A stretch of DNA of 64,000 bases from Streptomyces sp. V1I1 (GCF_030817355.1 NZ_JAUSZH010000001.1:2350501-2414500), one strand, 5' to 3'; shown: positions 9,214 through 19,243, counted from the first letter of the stretch. Notes: generated from the sequence alone by a model not told the origin. A program made the numbers and translations.

Positions 9214-9384
9214 TCACGCGGCGCGGGTGAAGCGGTCGCGGTCCGGACTCACCCGGCCCTCCGCGTCCTTGGCGGCCCGCCTGGCGGCACGGCGGGCCTT
9301 GCGCACCTGCCGGACCAGCCGCTCGGTCTCGGCCTCGCGGATCAGCTCGGCCTGGCGGAGCTGCTGGATCTCGTACTCGAACAT
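9214..9384 (-). CDS. Small basic helical protein (MFEYEIQQLR type)
   Basis: A 56-residue protein starting MFEYEIQQLRQAELIREA with a strongly basic, arginine- and alanine-rich C-terminal half, probably one long helix. The ATG at 9384 has AGGGAG at a proper spacing, so I prefer it to the longer frame open to 9477. Short proteins with this N terminus are common in Streptomyces and have no known function. Confidence 0.7.
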   Translation of the reverse strand: MFEYEIQQLRQAELIREAETERLVRQVRKARRAARRAAKDAEGRVSPDRDRFTRAA

Positions 9385-9550
9385 CTCGTACTCCCTGGTT
9401 GTGAGTTCTCTCGGCGTCTTGCGATGCCTCGACTCTCGTCGCCCAGGGGGGTCCGCCACATCGGGAGTGTGCCGCATCTTCGAGCGGCGGGGGTCCTTAG
9501 ACGCGGCGGGGATGCGTACGCCTACTGCCTAAGGCCCCTGCTCGCCGGCC

Positions 9551-10315
9551 TTAGGGCCGCTGCTCGTAGACGTACGGAGTAGTGGTGCTCAGCGCGGCGA
9601 AGCCGAGCCGTTGCAGGATCGGGCGGCTCTGGCTGGAGGCGTCGACCTGCAGGAAGCGGTAGCCGCTCGCGGCAGCGATACGGGCCCGGTGGGCGATCAG
9701 CGCCCGGTAGATGCCACGGCCGCGCCAGGCGGGCAGGGTGCCGCCGCCCCAGAGGCTCGCGAAGTCGGTGCCCGGGTGGAGCTCCATCCGGGCCCCGCAG
9801 ACCGGCTGTTCGCCGGCCAGCGCGACGGTCATGCCGATGGTGTCCGGCGTCTGGGCCAGCTGGGTGAGGAGCTGTTCGCGCAGCCGGGCCCCGCTCGTGC
9901 CGAAGGCCTGCTCGTGCACGTCGGCCAGGAGATCCACGCCCGCCGCGTCGGTGACCGGTTCCAGCCGGATGCCGTCGGGGAGTTCGACGTCGGTGGGCAG
10001 GTCGCGGATCTCGGCGACCATCAGGGTTTCTTCGGGCTCAGGTGTGAAGCCGGCCGCCCGAAGCCGTGCGCCGAGGTCGTCGGGCCGGTCGTAGGAGTAC
10101 AGCTTCCACTCGAAGTCCCGCCCCAGGTCGGTGAAGTACCGTACCTGCTCGGCGATCGCGGCGTCGGCCGTTGCGGAGTCCAGGCCGGCCCAGAGGACGC
10201 CGTTCCAGTCGCCGTCGGCACCGACCTGCCGCACCACGTCACCGGCCCGCTCGGCTCCTTCACCACGCTGCCGAATCTGGTGGTCGAACAGGCTGAGTAC
10301 CTCGTCGTGATCCAT
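9551..10315 (-). CDS. GNAT-family N-acetyltransferase
   Basis: The 254-residue protein has a GNAT domain in its C-terminal half. Motif A reads GTLPAWRGRGIYRALIAHRA (the R/QxxGxG/A acetyl-CoA loop is RGRGIY), followed by YRFLQVDASSQSRPILQRLG, a typical GNAT ending. The N-terminal half (about 1-120) resembles a second, degenerate acetyltransferase lobe, as in two-domain GNATs. ATG 10315 (MDHDEVLSLF) was preferred over a start 36 bp upstream because it begins a clean helix. The acyl acceptor cannot be inferred. Confidence 0.85.
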   Translation of the reverse strand: MDHDEVLSLFDHQIRQRGEGAERAGDVVRQVGADGDWNGVLWAGLDSATADAAIAEQVRYFTDLGRDFEWKLYSYDRPDDLGARLRAAGFTPEPEETLMVAEIRDLPTDVELPDGIRLEPVTDAAGVDLLADVHEQAFGTSGARLREQLLTQLAQTPDTIGMTVALAGEQPVCGARMELHPGTDFASLWGGGTLPAWRGRGIYRALIAHRARIAAASGYRFLQVDASSQSRPILQRLGFAALSTTTPYVYEQRP

Positions 10316-10378
10316 CCGCGCATTGCAGCATCGGACGGACACACGCACCAACGGGTTTCGAGGGGCTACGAGCCGGGT

Positions 10379-10927
10379 CTACGAGCCTGTGCTGGGCAGT
10401 GACAGGAAGAGGTCGAAGTACATGCCGCCGGAGACGATCAGCCCCAGGACGCCCAGTGCGACTCCGGCCACGGCGAAGGCCCTTACCCAGCCGGCCTTCT
10501 GCGGCAGGGCGAACACAGCCAGGCCGACGATCAGCGCGAGCAGCGCGAAGATGCCGTTGAACATGGCGGTGGAGTGCCAGGCGTCGCCGTAGATCGCGGA
10601 AATCTGCTGGGCGGGGGTGCCGCCCTGCGAGGTCTTGATCTGCCCGATCAGCGCCTGCCTCTCGGCGGCGATCTTGCCGACCCAGCTACCGCTGAGCGCT
10701 ACGACGCCGAGGCCGGCCGAGACGACGCCGGCGGCGGCGGTTGCAAGGCCGGAGGAGACGCGCGGCGTCTCCTCGGTGCCTTCGGCTTCGGTCTCGGCCT
10801 CCGCTTCGTGCTCGGCGGTCGCGGGCTCGGCGGGCTCGACCGGCTCGGTGGCAACCGCGTCGGGCGCGTCCGTCACGTCGGTCACGTCGGTCGTGTGGGT
10901 GGTCTTTTTGGTCTCCGTGGGGTTCAT
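10379..10927 (-). CDS. Membrane protein with acidic Thr/Glu/Ala-rich N terminus
   Basis: A 182-residue protein. Residues 1-55 are low-complexity and charged, with TDVTDV and repeated EAEAE-type stretches. Three hydrophobic segments follow (about 60-80, 120-140 and 148-172); the segment between 80 and 115 probably forms an extracytoplasmic loop. There is no recognised catalytic motif. It is followed closely by the acetyltransferase gene downstream but with no overlap. Function unknown. Confidence 0.7.
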   Translation of the reverse strand: MNPTETKKTTHTTDVTDVTDAPDAVATEPVEPAEPATAEHEAEAETEAEGTEETPRVSSGLATAAAGVVSAGLGVVALSGSWVGKIAAERQALIGQIKTSQGGTPAQQISAIYGDAWHSTAMFNGIFALLALIVGLAVFALPQKAGWVRAFAVAGVALGVLGLIVSGGMYFDLFLSLPSTGS

Positions 10928-11034
10928 GCGCCGCACGCTAGGGGCCGATTCTGAGAGTCCCCTTAACGAGCCGCCCCCTGACGACCGGCCCCTGACGACC
11001 GCCCTTAACGACCGGCCCTTCAGTGACCGAGTCC

Positions 11035-11601
11035 TCAGCGGCCTTCCTGCTCCCGCAGCTCCCGCCACTCCGGCGCCAGCACCGACCAGACCTCCATGTC
11101 GTGCCGTACGCCCCTGTACGGGTAGCTCTCCCGCAGCACCCCCTCCCGCATCATCCCCAGCCGCTTGGCGACATTGATGCTCGCGGTGTTCCCCGAGGCC
11201 ACCTGCCACTCGACACGGTGCATTCCACGCTCGTACACCGCCCAGTCGAAGATCACGCGCGCGGCCCGTGTGACCAGCCCGCGCCCGGCGGCCGACGGCT
11301 CCAGCCAGCAGCCCGCCTCGCACGCGCCGCTCGCGGTGTCCCAGATGCGGAACAGGACACCGCCGACGAGGGTCCCGTCCAGCCAGATCCCGTAGATGCG
11401 CCCCGCGTCCCGGGCCTGCTTGTCGGCGTACGACTGGAGGAAGGCCCGCGCCGAGTCGACATCGGTCGCGACGGTGGCCAGTGCGACGTACTGACCGATG
11501 AACTCGCGGCCCCGGTCCATGTGGGCGAGGTACTCCTCGGCCCGCCAGGGCTCCAGCGGCCGCAGTTCCGCCCCGTCGTCACCCAGCGATATCGCGAACA
11601 T
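11035..11601 (-). CDS. RimJ/RimL-type GNAT acetyltransferase
   Basis: The 188-residue protein matches RimJ/RimL-like N-acetyltransferases: LRPLEPWRAEEYLAHMDRGR at the N terminus, CWLEPSAAGRGLVTRAARVI as acetyl-CoA motif A, and VASGNTASINVAKRLGM as the hallmark C-terminal stretch. It probably acetylates an alpha-amino group of a protein or small molecule. Its start lies 24 bp after the stop of the MMPL gene on the same strand, so the two are probably co-transcribed; if so, acetylation of an exported compound is conceivable but unproven. Confidence 0.88.
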   Translation of the reverse strand: MFAISLGDDGAELRPLEPWRAEEYLAHMDRGREFIGQYVALATVATDVDSARAFLQSYADKQARDAGRIYGIWLDGTLVGGVLFRIWDTASGACEAGCWLEPSAAGRGLVTRAARVIFDWAVYERGMHRVEWQVASGNTASINVAKRLGMMREGVLRESYPYRGVRHDMEVWSVLAPEWRELREQEGR

Positions 11602-11625
11602 CGTCTTCCTCGTCCCCCGGCCCGG

Positions 11626-13830
11626 TTACGGCACGAGCTGTCCGTCCTCGCTCGCGCGCTGCCCAGGGATCTTCGCATGCACACGGCACTCGGGCGGCTC
11701 GATGCTGATACGCGGCAGTCGGCGGTCCAGCCAGCGCGGCAGCCACCAGTTCGCTCCGCCCAGCATGTGCATGAGCGCGGGCACCAGCAGCGTACGCAGC
11801 ACGAACGCGTCCAGCGCGACCGCCGCAGCCAGCGCGATACCGAACATCGCGATGACCCGGTCGCCGCTGAGGACGAAGGCGAGAAAGACCGAAATCATGA
11901 TCACGGCCGCGGAGTTGATCACGCGGCTGGTCTCGGCGAGGCCGACCCGTACCGCCCGCCGGTTGTCGCCGGTCTCCAGCCACTCCTCGTACATCCGGCT
12001 GACCAGGAACACCTGGTAGTCCATGGAGAGCCCGAAGAGCACCGAGACCATGATGACCGGTAGGAACGGCTCGATCGGGCCCGCTCTGCCGAGCCCGAGG
12101 AGCTCGCTGCCCCACCCCCACTGGAAGATCGCGACGACGATCCCGAAGGAGGAGGCGACGGCGGCCGCATTCATCGCGGCGGCTTTGAGGGGGATGCCGA
12201 TCGAGCGGAAGGCAAGCAGCAGGAGCAGACAGCCGAGTGCGATCACGACGCCCACGAAGAGGGGCAGTTTACGGACGATGATCTCGGCGAAGTCGTCGTA
12301 GCTCGCCGTGACTCCGCCGACGTGCACCTCCAGGGAGGTGCCGTCCGACGCGGTGGGCAGGACGTCCTGGCGCAGCCGGTCGACGAGTTCACTGGTCGAC
12401 TTCGACTGGGGGGACGACTCCGGCACGACGGTGAGGACCGCCGTGTCTCCGCTGCCGCTGTACGTGACCGGGCCGACGAATCTGATGCCGCCGACGCCGC
12501 GCAGGGCGTCGGGCAGCTTGCCCATGGCGAGGCGGTCGTCCGCGCCGTCGAGACGGGCGACGAGGGTGAGCGGGCCATTGACGCCGGGCCCGAAAGCTTC
12601 CGCGAGCAGGTCGTACGCCTGGCGGCTGGTCGAGGTGGCGGGGCCGTTGCCCTGGTCGGACGTGCCGAGGTGCAGCGAGAACGCCGGCAGCGTGAGCACC
12701 AGCATGACCACCGCTGCGACCGCTCCGAGCAGCTTCGGATGACGCTCGACGAAGGCGGACCAGCGGGCGGCGAAGCCGGTCGGCAGCTCGGGCTGCGGGC
12801 CGCGCTCGATGAGCCGTCGTCGCTCGCGTCTGCTGAGCGCCCGCATGCCTATGAAGGACAGCAGGGCCGGCAGCAGGGTCACCGACGCCGCCACGGTGAG
12901 TACGACGGTCAGGGAGGCGGCGATCGCGACGCCGCCCAGGAAGCTGAGTCGCAGAATGAGCATGCCGAGCAGGGCGATGCAGACGGTGGCGCCCGCGAAG
13001 ACGACGGCCCGGCCGGTGGTGGCCACGGCGTTCTGGGCCGCTTCGGCCACCGGCAGTCCGCGCCGCAGGCCCTTGCGGTGTCTGGTGACGATGAACAGCG
13101 CGTAGTCGATGCCGACGCCGAGCCCGATCAGTACGCCGAGCATCGGCGCGAAGTCGGCGACGGTCATCACATGCCCGAGGAGCACGATGCCCGCGTACGC
13201 CGTGCCGACCGAGACCAGCGCGGTGGCGATGGGCAGCACGCTGGCGGCGAGCGAGCCGAAAGCTAGGAAGAGGACGACGGCGGCGACGGCCACGCCGACG
13301 ATCTCGGCCACATGGGACGTGGGCGCTTCGGTGAGTGCGACGGCGCTGCCGCCGAGCTCGACCTGGACCGCGTCGGTCTGGGCTGCCTTCGCCGTGGCGA
13401 CGACCGCTTCGATCTGCGACTTGGGGATGGAGTCGGCCCGCTCGTCGAAGGTAACGGTGGCATACGCGGTGTGCCCGTCGGGGCTGGTCCGGTCGGCACC
13501 GTCGTTGCCGTACGGGCTGCTGACGGAGGCGACCCCGTCGAGTTTCGCGACCTCGTCGAGCATCTCGGACATGGGCTGGCGGACGCCGACGGCGCGCACG
13601 CTGCCGCTGTCCGTGTGCCACACGATGGTGTCGCTGTCGCCGCCCTGGCCGTGGAAGCCCCCTTGGAGGAGGGCGGTTGCCCGGCCGGACTCGGTGCCCG
13701 GGACGTCGTAGTCGTTGGAGTACGCGGTTCCCGTTACGCCCGCGGCGGATGCGACGCCGCTGAAAGCCAGGAGCCAGAGCACGACGGCTACGAGTCGGTG
13801 CGTGATGCACCAACGGGCTACTGCTGCCAA
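11626..13830 (-). CDS. MMPL/RND-family membrane transporter
   Basis: About 734 residues in the typical MMPL layout: one N-terminal membrane helix, a large extracytoplasmic domain, a bundle of helices containing FAPMLGVLIGLGVGIDYALF, then a second domain and a second bundle with the matching FLPVIMVSVLFGLSMDYQVF. The paired GxxxDY motifs carry the proton-relay aspartates. Such proteins export lipids or hydrophobic compounds. The start chosen is TTG at 13830, preceded by AGGGAG; the longer frame to 13899 lacks a site that good. Confidence 0.9.
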   Translation of the reverse strand: MAAVARWCITHRLVAVVLWLLAFSGVASAAGVTGTAYSNDYDVPGTESGRATALLQGGFHGQGGDSDTIVWHTDSGSVRAVGVRQPMSEMLDEVAKLDGVASVSSPYGNDGADRTSPDGHTAYATVTFDERADSIPKSQIEAVVATAKAAQTDAVQVELGGSAVALTEAPTSHVAEIVGVAVAAVVLFLAFGSLAASVLPIATALVSVGTAYAGIVLLGHVMTVADFAPMLGVLIGLGVGIDYALFIVTRHRKGLRRGLPVAEAAQNAVATTGRAVVFAGATVCIALLGMLILRLSFLGGVAIAASLTVVLTVAASVTLLPALLSFIGMRALSRRERRRLIERGPQPELPTGFAARWSAFVERHPKLLGAVAAVVMLVLTLPAFSLHLGTSDQGNGPATSTSRQAYDLLAEAFGPGVNGPLTLVARLDGADDRLAMGKLPDALRGVGGIRFVGPVTYSGSGDTAVLTVVPESSPQSKSTSELVDRLRQDVLPTASDGTSLEVHVGGVTASYDDFAEIIVRKLPLFVGVVIALGCLLLLLAFRSIGIPLKAAAMNAAAVASSFGIVVAIFQWGWGSELLGLGRAGPIEPFLPVIMVSVLFGLSMDYQVFLVSRMYEEWLETGDNRRAVRVGLAETSRVINSAAVIMISVFLAFVLSGDRVIAMFGIALAAAVALDAFVLRTLLVPALMHMLGGANWWLPRWLDRRLPRISIEPPECRVHAKIPGQRASEDGQLVP

Positions 13831-13999
13831 CGGACTTGCTCCCTGGGTGGTTCGTGGATCTTTGATCGGGAACCACCCGCAAAGAACTCTTGACCTCAAA
13901 GGGACATTCTGGCAGTCAATAGTGATCCTTTGCCCGTTTCGTGGGCTTACTCACAGGGGCGTGCGGGAGCCAGGGAAAAGGGTCCCGGACCCCCGCGCG

Positions 14000-14030
14000 C
14001 CTCTCAGCTCTCAGCTCTCAGCTCTCAACC
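14000..14030. repeat. 7-bp tandem repeat abutting a stop codon
   Basis: Three to four copies of CTCTCAG run directly into the stop codon of the phospholipase gene (TGA at 14025-14027 on the minus strand). Copy-number change here would alter only the 3' end and untranslated region. Confidence 0.6.
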
Positions 14031-16118
14031 GGAGACGCTCGCCCGCCCGTTCTCGATGTGGCCCATCAGGCGGCGACGGAAGCCGGTGTCCCGGTCGGCG
14101 GTCACCTCGATGTCGTACCAGCCGTGCGCGTCGGCCGCCGAGTGCACGACGGTGCGGCTGCGGCCCGCCTTGACCGTGACGGTGCGGGTCCAGTCGTCGA
14201 GGTCGGCCTCGTCGACGTAAGCCAGCGGACGGATCGTGAAGGTGACCGGCTTGCTGCCGTCGTTGCGCAGGGTGAGGTGCAGGTCGCGGTCGTGGTGGTC
14301 AATGGACGAAGAGACCTGCGCGGTGCCCTCGACGCTGCCCGCGAACTCGCGCCGGAAGCCGTTCGGCCCGGTGATCGTGAAGCGGTAGGCGTCGCCGGTA
14401 AGGGGTACTGACCATTGCGCCTTGCCCCTTACGTCCTTGTGCTGCGGGACGGTGAACTCACCGGCGTACGGATAGAGCGCGAAGTGGGCGCTTGCGCGCC
14501 CGCTGTTGCTGAGCGCCACGGTGAAGGCGTCGGCCGTGACCTTGCCGTACGCGTCGGGCTGGTACGGCAGCGGCCGCGCGGGCCGGGTCCCCTCCTCCTG
14601 CACGGGCATGTGCTGCTGCAACGGCGGCACGGGCCGCCAGCGTCCCGTGAACGGCGGGATCGCGCCCGGCTGCTCCACATCGGGCTGCGGCCTGCCGCGC
14701 CGGAAGTCGAAGGCGGAGGTCAGATCGCCGGTGACAGCGCGACGCCAGCTGGTGATGTTGGGCTCCTCGATGCCCGTCCACTTCTCCAGCAGCCGGACCA
14801 CCGAAGTGTGGTCGAACACCTCGGAGCAGACGTAGCCGCCGACCGACCAGGGTGAGACGACGAGCAACGGGACGCGGATGCCGAGGCCGGTGGGCTTGCC
14901 CTGCCAGCGCTCCTCGGTGTTGTCGGCGGGCGGGACCGGCGGCGGTACGTGGTCGAAGAAGCCGTCGTTCTCGTCGTAGTTGATCAGGACGACGGTGTTC
15001 CGCCAGACGTCGGGGTGGGAGCCGAGGGCGTCCAGCACCTTGTAGACGAGGGTGGCCGACGCGATCGGCGAGGAGGACCCTGGGTGCTCGGAGTCGATCG
15101 CGGAGGGCACCAGGTACGACACCTCGGGGAGCGTGCCGGCCGCCACGTCCGCGCGGAACTGATCCGCGAGGGAGCCGGTCTCGCCGCGCCGGAGCCCGCG
15201 CTCGAAGAGCGACCGCTCGCTGTTGGTCAGCGTCGCCACGCCCTCTTCGAGCGCGGCGAGCAGCCGTGCGCGCTCGGCGGTGTCCTGGGTGTCGCGGACC
15301 TTCGCGTAGAAGGCCTCCATGAAGGTGAAGTCGCCGGCCTTGGCCAGCGCCTTGCGCGCGATCTTCTTGAAGCTGGTGAAGAACTCGATGTTGTTGTCGG
15401 TGAAGTTCTCCCACTCCTGGTACGTCTTCCAGCTGCGGCCGGCCGTCTCGAGCCGCTCGGCGTACGTCGGCCAGGAGTAGCCGGGGTGGGTGCCCTCGGC
15501 GTACGCGGCGTTGGTGACAGCGCGGCTGCCGTCGGCCTCGAAGCCGGTCCAGCCGCTCCACAGATGGTTGCGGTTGGGGCTCGTCGACGTATGGATCGAG
15601 GAGTGGTACGCGTCGCAGATGGTGAAGGTGTCCGCGAGTTCGTAGTGGAGGGGTATGTCGCGGCGGTCGTAGTACGCCATGGTCGCTGCGGTCTTCGCGG
15701 AGATCCAGCCGTCCATCCAGCCGTCACGCCAGGCCTTGGCGCCGCCGCCCCAGGAGTGGTCGAGGTCGCCGATGTACTGGAGGTCCTTCTTCTGCGTCTC
15801 GGCGGCGTCGCGCACGGGGAAGGGCAGCACGGTGCGCAGCGGGCCCGGCTGCTCGTAGACGAGCTTCCCGGAGGGGAGTTCGACGGCGTTGCGGTCGCCG
15901 AAGCCGCGAACGCCGCGCAGGGTGCCGAAGTAGTGGTCGAAGGACCGGTTCTCCTGCATGAGGATCACCACGTGCTTGACCGCCCGCAGCCCGCCAGACG
16001 GCGGCTCGGCGGCCAGCGCCGCCTGCAGGGAGGGCGGGAGCAGCGACCCGGCCGCCGCCGCGCCGATGACGCCTCCGCCGAGTGCGAACAGACGCCGCCG
16101 TGACATGTCCGTGGTCAA
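14025..16118 (-). CDS. Tat-exported phosphocholine-specific phospholipase C
   Basis: The 697-residue protein starts with a twin-arginine signal (SRRRLFALGGG, then a hydrophobic stretch to about residue 36). The phosphoesterase domain follows, with the family motif MQENRSFDHYFGTLRGVRGF near residues 54-73 and ENDGFFDHVPPP further on. The C-terminal 200 residues are two beta-rich DUF756-type modules found in non-hemolytic and hemolytic phospholipases C. It should hydrolyse phosphatidylcholine or sphingomyelin outside the cell, often a phosphate-scavenging role. The TTG start at 16118 is preceded by GGGAGGA; ATG 16106 is a possible alternative. Confidence 0.92.
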   Translation of the reverse strand: MTTDMSRRRLFALGGGVIGAAAAGSLLPPSLQAALAAEPPSGGLRAVKHVVILMQENRSFDHYFGTLRGVRGFGDRNAVELPSGKLVYEQPGPLRTVLPFPVRDAAETQKKDLQYIGDLDHSWGGGAKAWRDGWMDGWISAKTAATMAYYDRRDIPLHYELADTFTICDAYHSSIHTSTSPNRNHLWSGWTGFEADGSRAVTNAAYAEGTHPGYSWPTYAERLETAGRSWKTYQEWENFTDNNIEFFTSFKKIARKALAKAGDFTFMEAFYAKVRDTQDTAERARLLAALEEGVATLTNSERSLFERGLRRGETGSLADQFRADVAAGTLPEVSYLVPSAIDSEHPGSSSPIASATLVYKVLDALGSHPDVWRNTVVLINYDENDGFFDHVPPPVPPADNTEERWQGKPTGLGIRVPLLVVSPWSVGGYVCSEVFDHTSVVRLLEKWTGIEEPNITSWRRAVTGDLTSAFDFRRGRPQPDVEQPGAIPPFTGRWRPVPPLQQHMPVQEEGTRPARPLPYQPDAYGKVTADAFTVALSNSGRASAHFALYPYAGEFTVPQHKDVRGKAQWSVPLTGDAYRFTITGPNGFRREFAGSVEGTAQVSSSIDHHDRDLHLTLRNDGSKPVTFTIRPLAYVDEADLDDWTRTVTVKAGRSRTVVHSAADAHGWYDIEVTADRDTGFRRRLMGHIENGRASVSG

Positions 16119-16470
16119 GTGATCCTCCCGATTCCGGTGCTACCGCCCGGAACGTAGTGAGGCCGGATGACTTGGGGAAGTCCCATGGACGGCGCGGCGG
16201 TGAACGTCCAAGTGCCCGCGCGAAGAGTCCAAGCGCCTTGGGAAAGGGAGGGGGGCCGGGCTACGCGGGCGGGTCAGCCGTCCCATCGCAACCATGGCGG
16301 CATGCCGCCGCGCGGCGATCGCGGCCGCGTCCTGAAGGCCGCCGGCAGGCTCGGGGCTGCCCTCGATGATGTCGCGCCGGTGCCAGGCCTGTGAACACAG
16401 ACGATTTCGGCGCGATCTGAGCGGTGAATACCCAAACGTGCGCCGGGTGTTGTCGGTGGCGGCTGGCACG
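16119..16470. other. Intergenic region, divergent promoters expected
   Basis: A 352-bp gap between the divergent phospholipase C gene and the next gene. I see no credible gene; open frames here lack ribosome-binding sites. Both promoters must lie here, but I could not assign -35/-10 boxes with confidence. Confidence 0.4.
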
Positions 16471-17379
16471 ATGGGTGACATGGAATACACGGGGACCAAC
16501 CTGCCGACCCTGACACCCGGCGATGCCGCGGAGTTCGCCCTGACGCTCCATGACGCGCCCGCCGCGTACCTCGACCGGGACCCGGTCCAGGTGCTGGCGT
16601 ACAACCCGGGTGCCTCGCTCCGGGACCGGCGGGAGGCCTTCCGCGTGGTGTACGACGCGATAGTGGCCAGGATCGGCGAGCCGACACTCTACGGCGGCTC
16701 GGCAGAAGGCCCCAACGTCCGCTGGCGGGACGGCAGAAGGCTGGTGCTGCTCGCCGGCAACCGCAGCCGGGCGCAGCTATCGGTCCACGACACGGACACC
16801 CTGGAGCAGGAGGAACGGCGCATCTTCGAGTGGGGCGGCGCCTGGTCGGCGGACGAGCCGCACGACTTCGACTTCCTGCCGTACACCTGGCAGTTGGACC
16901 GCAGCGGCCCCGGCGAGCGCCCGACCGAGGGGCCCGGCGGCCGGCAGGCCTCCTGTCTCGAACACTTCGAGAGCGCGCTCGAGTTGCTGCTCACGGCGTG
17001 GGTGGAGCAGCTTCCGGTGCAGGTCGGCGACGACTGGGCGAGCTTCAGCGTGACCAGCGGCGCGGACCGCGGACGGCAGCTGCTCATCTCGTACGGGCTG
17101 GAGGACGGGCTGCATGTCTCGGTCGACGACCGCGACGGCGAGGACAGCCCGGAGCGGGCGCGGTTGATGCGCTCGCGCGGCTGGAAGTCCCGCGACCGGG
17201 GCTGGTGGCAGACGGACTTCCCGGACCCGGAGCGCGGGGAGGTGGCGGCGGTGGCCCGCCTGGCCGTCACGGAACTGCGGGCACGCGGCACGAAAGAGCC
17301 GGAGGAACTGCGAGCGAGGGACGCCAGCTGCAAGGACCGCGGCGAGCTGTGGCTGCCGGGTTTGGGCATACGCCACTGA
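16471..17379 (+). CDS. Conserved hypothetical two-lobed soluble protein (possibly YbjN/TY-Chap-like)
   Basis: About 302 residues, acidic, with no signal peptide or membrane segment. The C-terminal half (about 175-290) reads LLISYGLEDGLHVSVDDRD ... RSRGWKSRDRGWWQTDFPDP, which resembles the YbjN / type-III-chaperone-like domains common in actinobacteria; the N-terminal half carries a similar R/W/D pattern. That similarity is an impression from the sequence. ATG 16471 and ATG 16480 are equally possible starts. It stands alone between the phospholipase C gene and the gat operon. Confidence 0.7.
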   Translation: MGDMEYTGTNLPTLTPGDAAEFALTLHDAPAAYLDRDPVQVLAYNPGASLRDRREAFRVVYDAIVARIGEPTLYGGSAEGPNVRWRDGRRLVLLAGNRSRAQLSVHDTDTLEQEERRIFEWGGAWSADEPHDFDFLPYTWQLDRSGPGERPTEGPGGRQASCLEHFESALELLLTAWVEQLPVQVGDDWASFSVTSGADRGRQLLISYGLEDGLHVSVDDRDGEDSPERARLMRSRGWKSRDRGWWQTDFPDPERGEVAAVARLAVTELRARGTKEPEELRARDASCKDRGELWLPGLGIRH

Positions 17380-17419
17380 CGCACGCCTTGGTCGCGCGGC
17401 ACGGAAGACCAGGGCTACG

Positions 17420-17595
17420 CACGGCGCCCGGGTCGCCCCGCGGCCGACCGCTGCACTGGCCAACGGCGCCCGGGTCGCCCCGCTGCCGACCGCTGCACCG
17501 GCCCGCCGCCCGGGTTGGCCTGCGGTCGACTGCGACACCAGCCCGCCGCCCGGGTTGGCCTGCGGCCCGCTGTGGTGCCGCATACGCCGCCCCGA
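17420..17595. repeat. Four degenerate ~40-bp tandem repeats
   Basis: The core GCCCGGGT recurs at 17426, 17468, 17508 and 17548, a 40-42 bp period. Copies 1-2 share GCGCCCGGGTCGCCCCGC and copies 3-4 share CCGCCCGGGTTGGCCTGCGG. They fill the 340-bp gap between the hypothetical gene (+) and gatB (-), a convergent junction with no gene of its own. Confidence 0.85.
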
Positions 17596-17719
17596 GGCGC
17601 GCCCCGCGGCCGGGCCTCGGCCTTGCGCGGGACCGCGGACCCCGCAGCCGCCCGCCGAGCACGAAGTGGCGGCCCGCACCAGTCGGTGCGGGCCGCCACT
17701 CCCCTGCCGATGCTCGTCG

Positions 17720-19228
17720 TCAGGCCTCGACGCCGAGCTTCTCCAGGATCAGTTCCTTCACGCGCGCCGCGTCCGCCTGGCCGCGGGTGGTCTTCATGAC
17801 CGCGCCCACCAGCGCGCCGACCGCCGCGACCTTGCCGCCGCGGATCTTGTCGGCGATCGCCGCGTTGCCCGCGATCGCCTCGTCGACGGCCGCACCGAGC
17901 GCACCCTCGTCCGAGACGACCTTCAGGCCGCGCTTCTCGACGACGGTGTCCGGGTCGCCCTCGCCCGCGAGCACGCCCTCGATGACCTGGCGGGCCAGCT
18001 TGTCGTTGAGGTCGCCGGCAGCGACCAGCTCGGCCACCCGGGCCACCTGGGCCGGCGTGATCGGGAGCGAGGCGAGCTCGACGCCGTCCTCGTTGGAGCG
18101 GCGGGCCAGCTCACCCATCCACCACTTGCGCGCGGAAGCCGCATCCGCGCCCGCCTCGATCGTGGCGGCGATCAGGTCGACCGCCCCCGCGTTGAGGATC
18201 GACTGCATGTCGTGCTCGGAGACGCCCCACTCCTCGCGCAGCCGGTTCCGGCGGACCCGCGGCAGCTCGGGCAGGGTCGCCCGAAGCTCCTCGACCCACT
18301 CGCGCGGCGGCGCGACAGGCACCAGGTCGGGCTCCGGGAAGTACCGGTAGTCCTCGGCCTCTTCCTTCACCCGGCCGGACGTCGTGGAGCCGTCCTCCTC
18401 GTGGAAGTGACGGGTCTCCTGGATGATCGTGCCGCCGGACGAGAGCACCGCGGCGTGCCGCTGAATCTCGAACCGGGCCGCACGCTCGACGCTGCGCAGC
18501 GAGTTGACGTTCTTCGTCTCGGAGCGCGTGCCGAACTTCTCCACGCCGTGCGGGCGCAGCGACAGGTTCACGTCGCACCGCATCTGGCCCTGCTCCATGC
18601 GCGCCTCGGAGACGCCGAGCGCCTTGATGAGCTCGCGCAGCTCCGCGACGTACGCCTTGGCGACCTCCGGCGCACGCTCGCCCGCGCCCTCGATCGGCTT
18701 GGTGACGATCTCGATCAGCGGGATGCCGGCGCGGTTGTAGTCCAGCAGCGAGTGGGACGCGCCATGGATACGGCCGGTGGCGCCGCCGACGTGCGTCGAC
18801 TTGCCGGTGTCCTCCTCCATGTGCGCGCGCTCGATCTCCACGCGGAAGACCTCGCCGTCCTCCAGCTGGACGTCCAGATAGCCGTTGAAGGCGATCGGCT
18901 CGTCGTACTGCGAGGTCTGGAAGTTCTTCGGCATGTCCGGATAGAAGTAGTTCTTCCGGGCGAAGCGGCACCACTCGGCGATCTCGCAGTTGAGCGCGAG
19001 GCCGATCTTGACGGCCGACTCGACGCCGATCGCGTTGACGACCGGGAGCGAGCCGGGCAGGCCGAGGCAGATGGGGCAGGTCTGCGAGTTGGGCGGGGCG
19101 CCCAGCTCGGTCGAACAGCCGCAGAACATCTTGGTCTTGGTGCCGAGTTCGACATGGACTTCGAGGCCCATGACGGGGTCGTACGCCGCGAGAGCGTCCT
19201 CGTACGACACCAGTTCAGTGACGGTCAC
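17720..19228 (-). CDS. gatB: Asp-tRNA(Asn)/Glu-tRNA(Gln) amidotransferase subunit B
   Basis: The 502-residue GatB is the tRNA-binding, kinase-like subunit of GatCAB, which activates misacylated Glu-tRNA(Gln) or Asp-tRNA(Asn) before amidation. Diagnostic stretches are [18 protein letters not shown], the zinc-site cysteines in that stretch and in CPICLGLPG, and [19 protein letters not shown]. The C-terminal helical and YqeY-like tail runs to residue 502. GTG 19228 is preceded by AGAGGGAAG. It is the last gene of the gatC-gatA-small ORF-gatB operon. Confidence 0.97.
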   Translation of the reverse strand: MTVTELVSYEDALAAYDPVMGLEVHVELGTKTKMFCGCSTELGAPPNSQTCPICLGLPGSLPVVNAIGVESAVKIGLALNCEIAEWCRFARKNYFYPDMPKNFQTSQYDEPIAFNGYLDVQLEDGEVFRVEIERAHMEEDTGKSTHVGGATGRIHGASHSLLDYNRAGIPLIEIVTKPIEGAGERAPEVAKAYVAELRELIKALGVSEARMEQGQMRCDVNLSLRPHGVEKFGTRSETKNVNSLRSVERAARFEIQRHAAVLSSGGTIIQETRHFHEEDGSTTSGRVKEEAEDYRYFPEPDLVPVAPPREWVEELRATLPELPRVRRNRLREEWGVSEHDMQSILNAGAVDLIAATIEAGADAASARKWWMGELARRSNEDGVELASLPITPAQVARVAELVAAGDLNDKLARQVIEGVLAGEGDPDTVVEKRGLKVVSDEGALGAAVDEAIAGNAAIADKIRGGKVAAVGALVGAVMKTTRGQADAARVKELILEKLGVEA

Positions 19229-19243
19229 GGTGAAACTTCCCTC

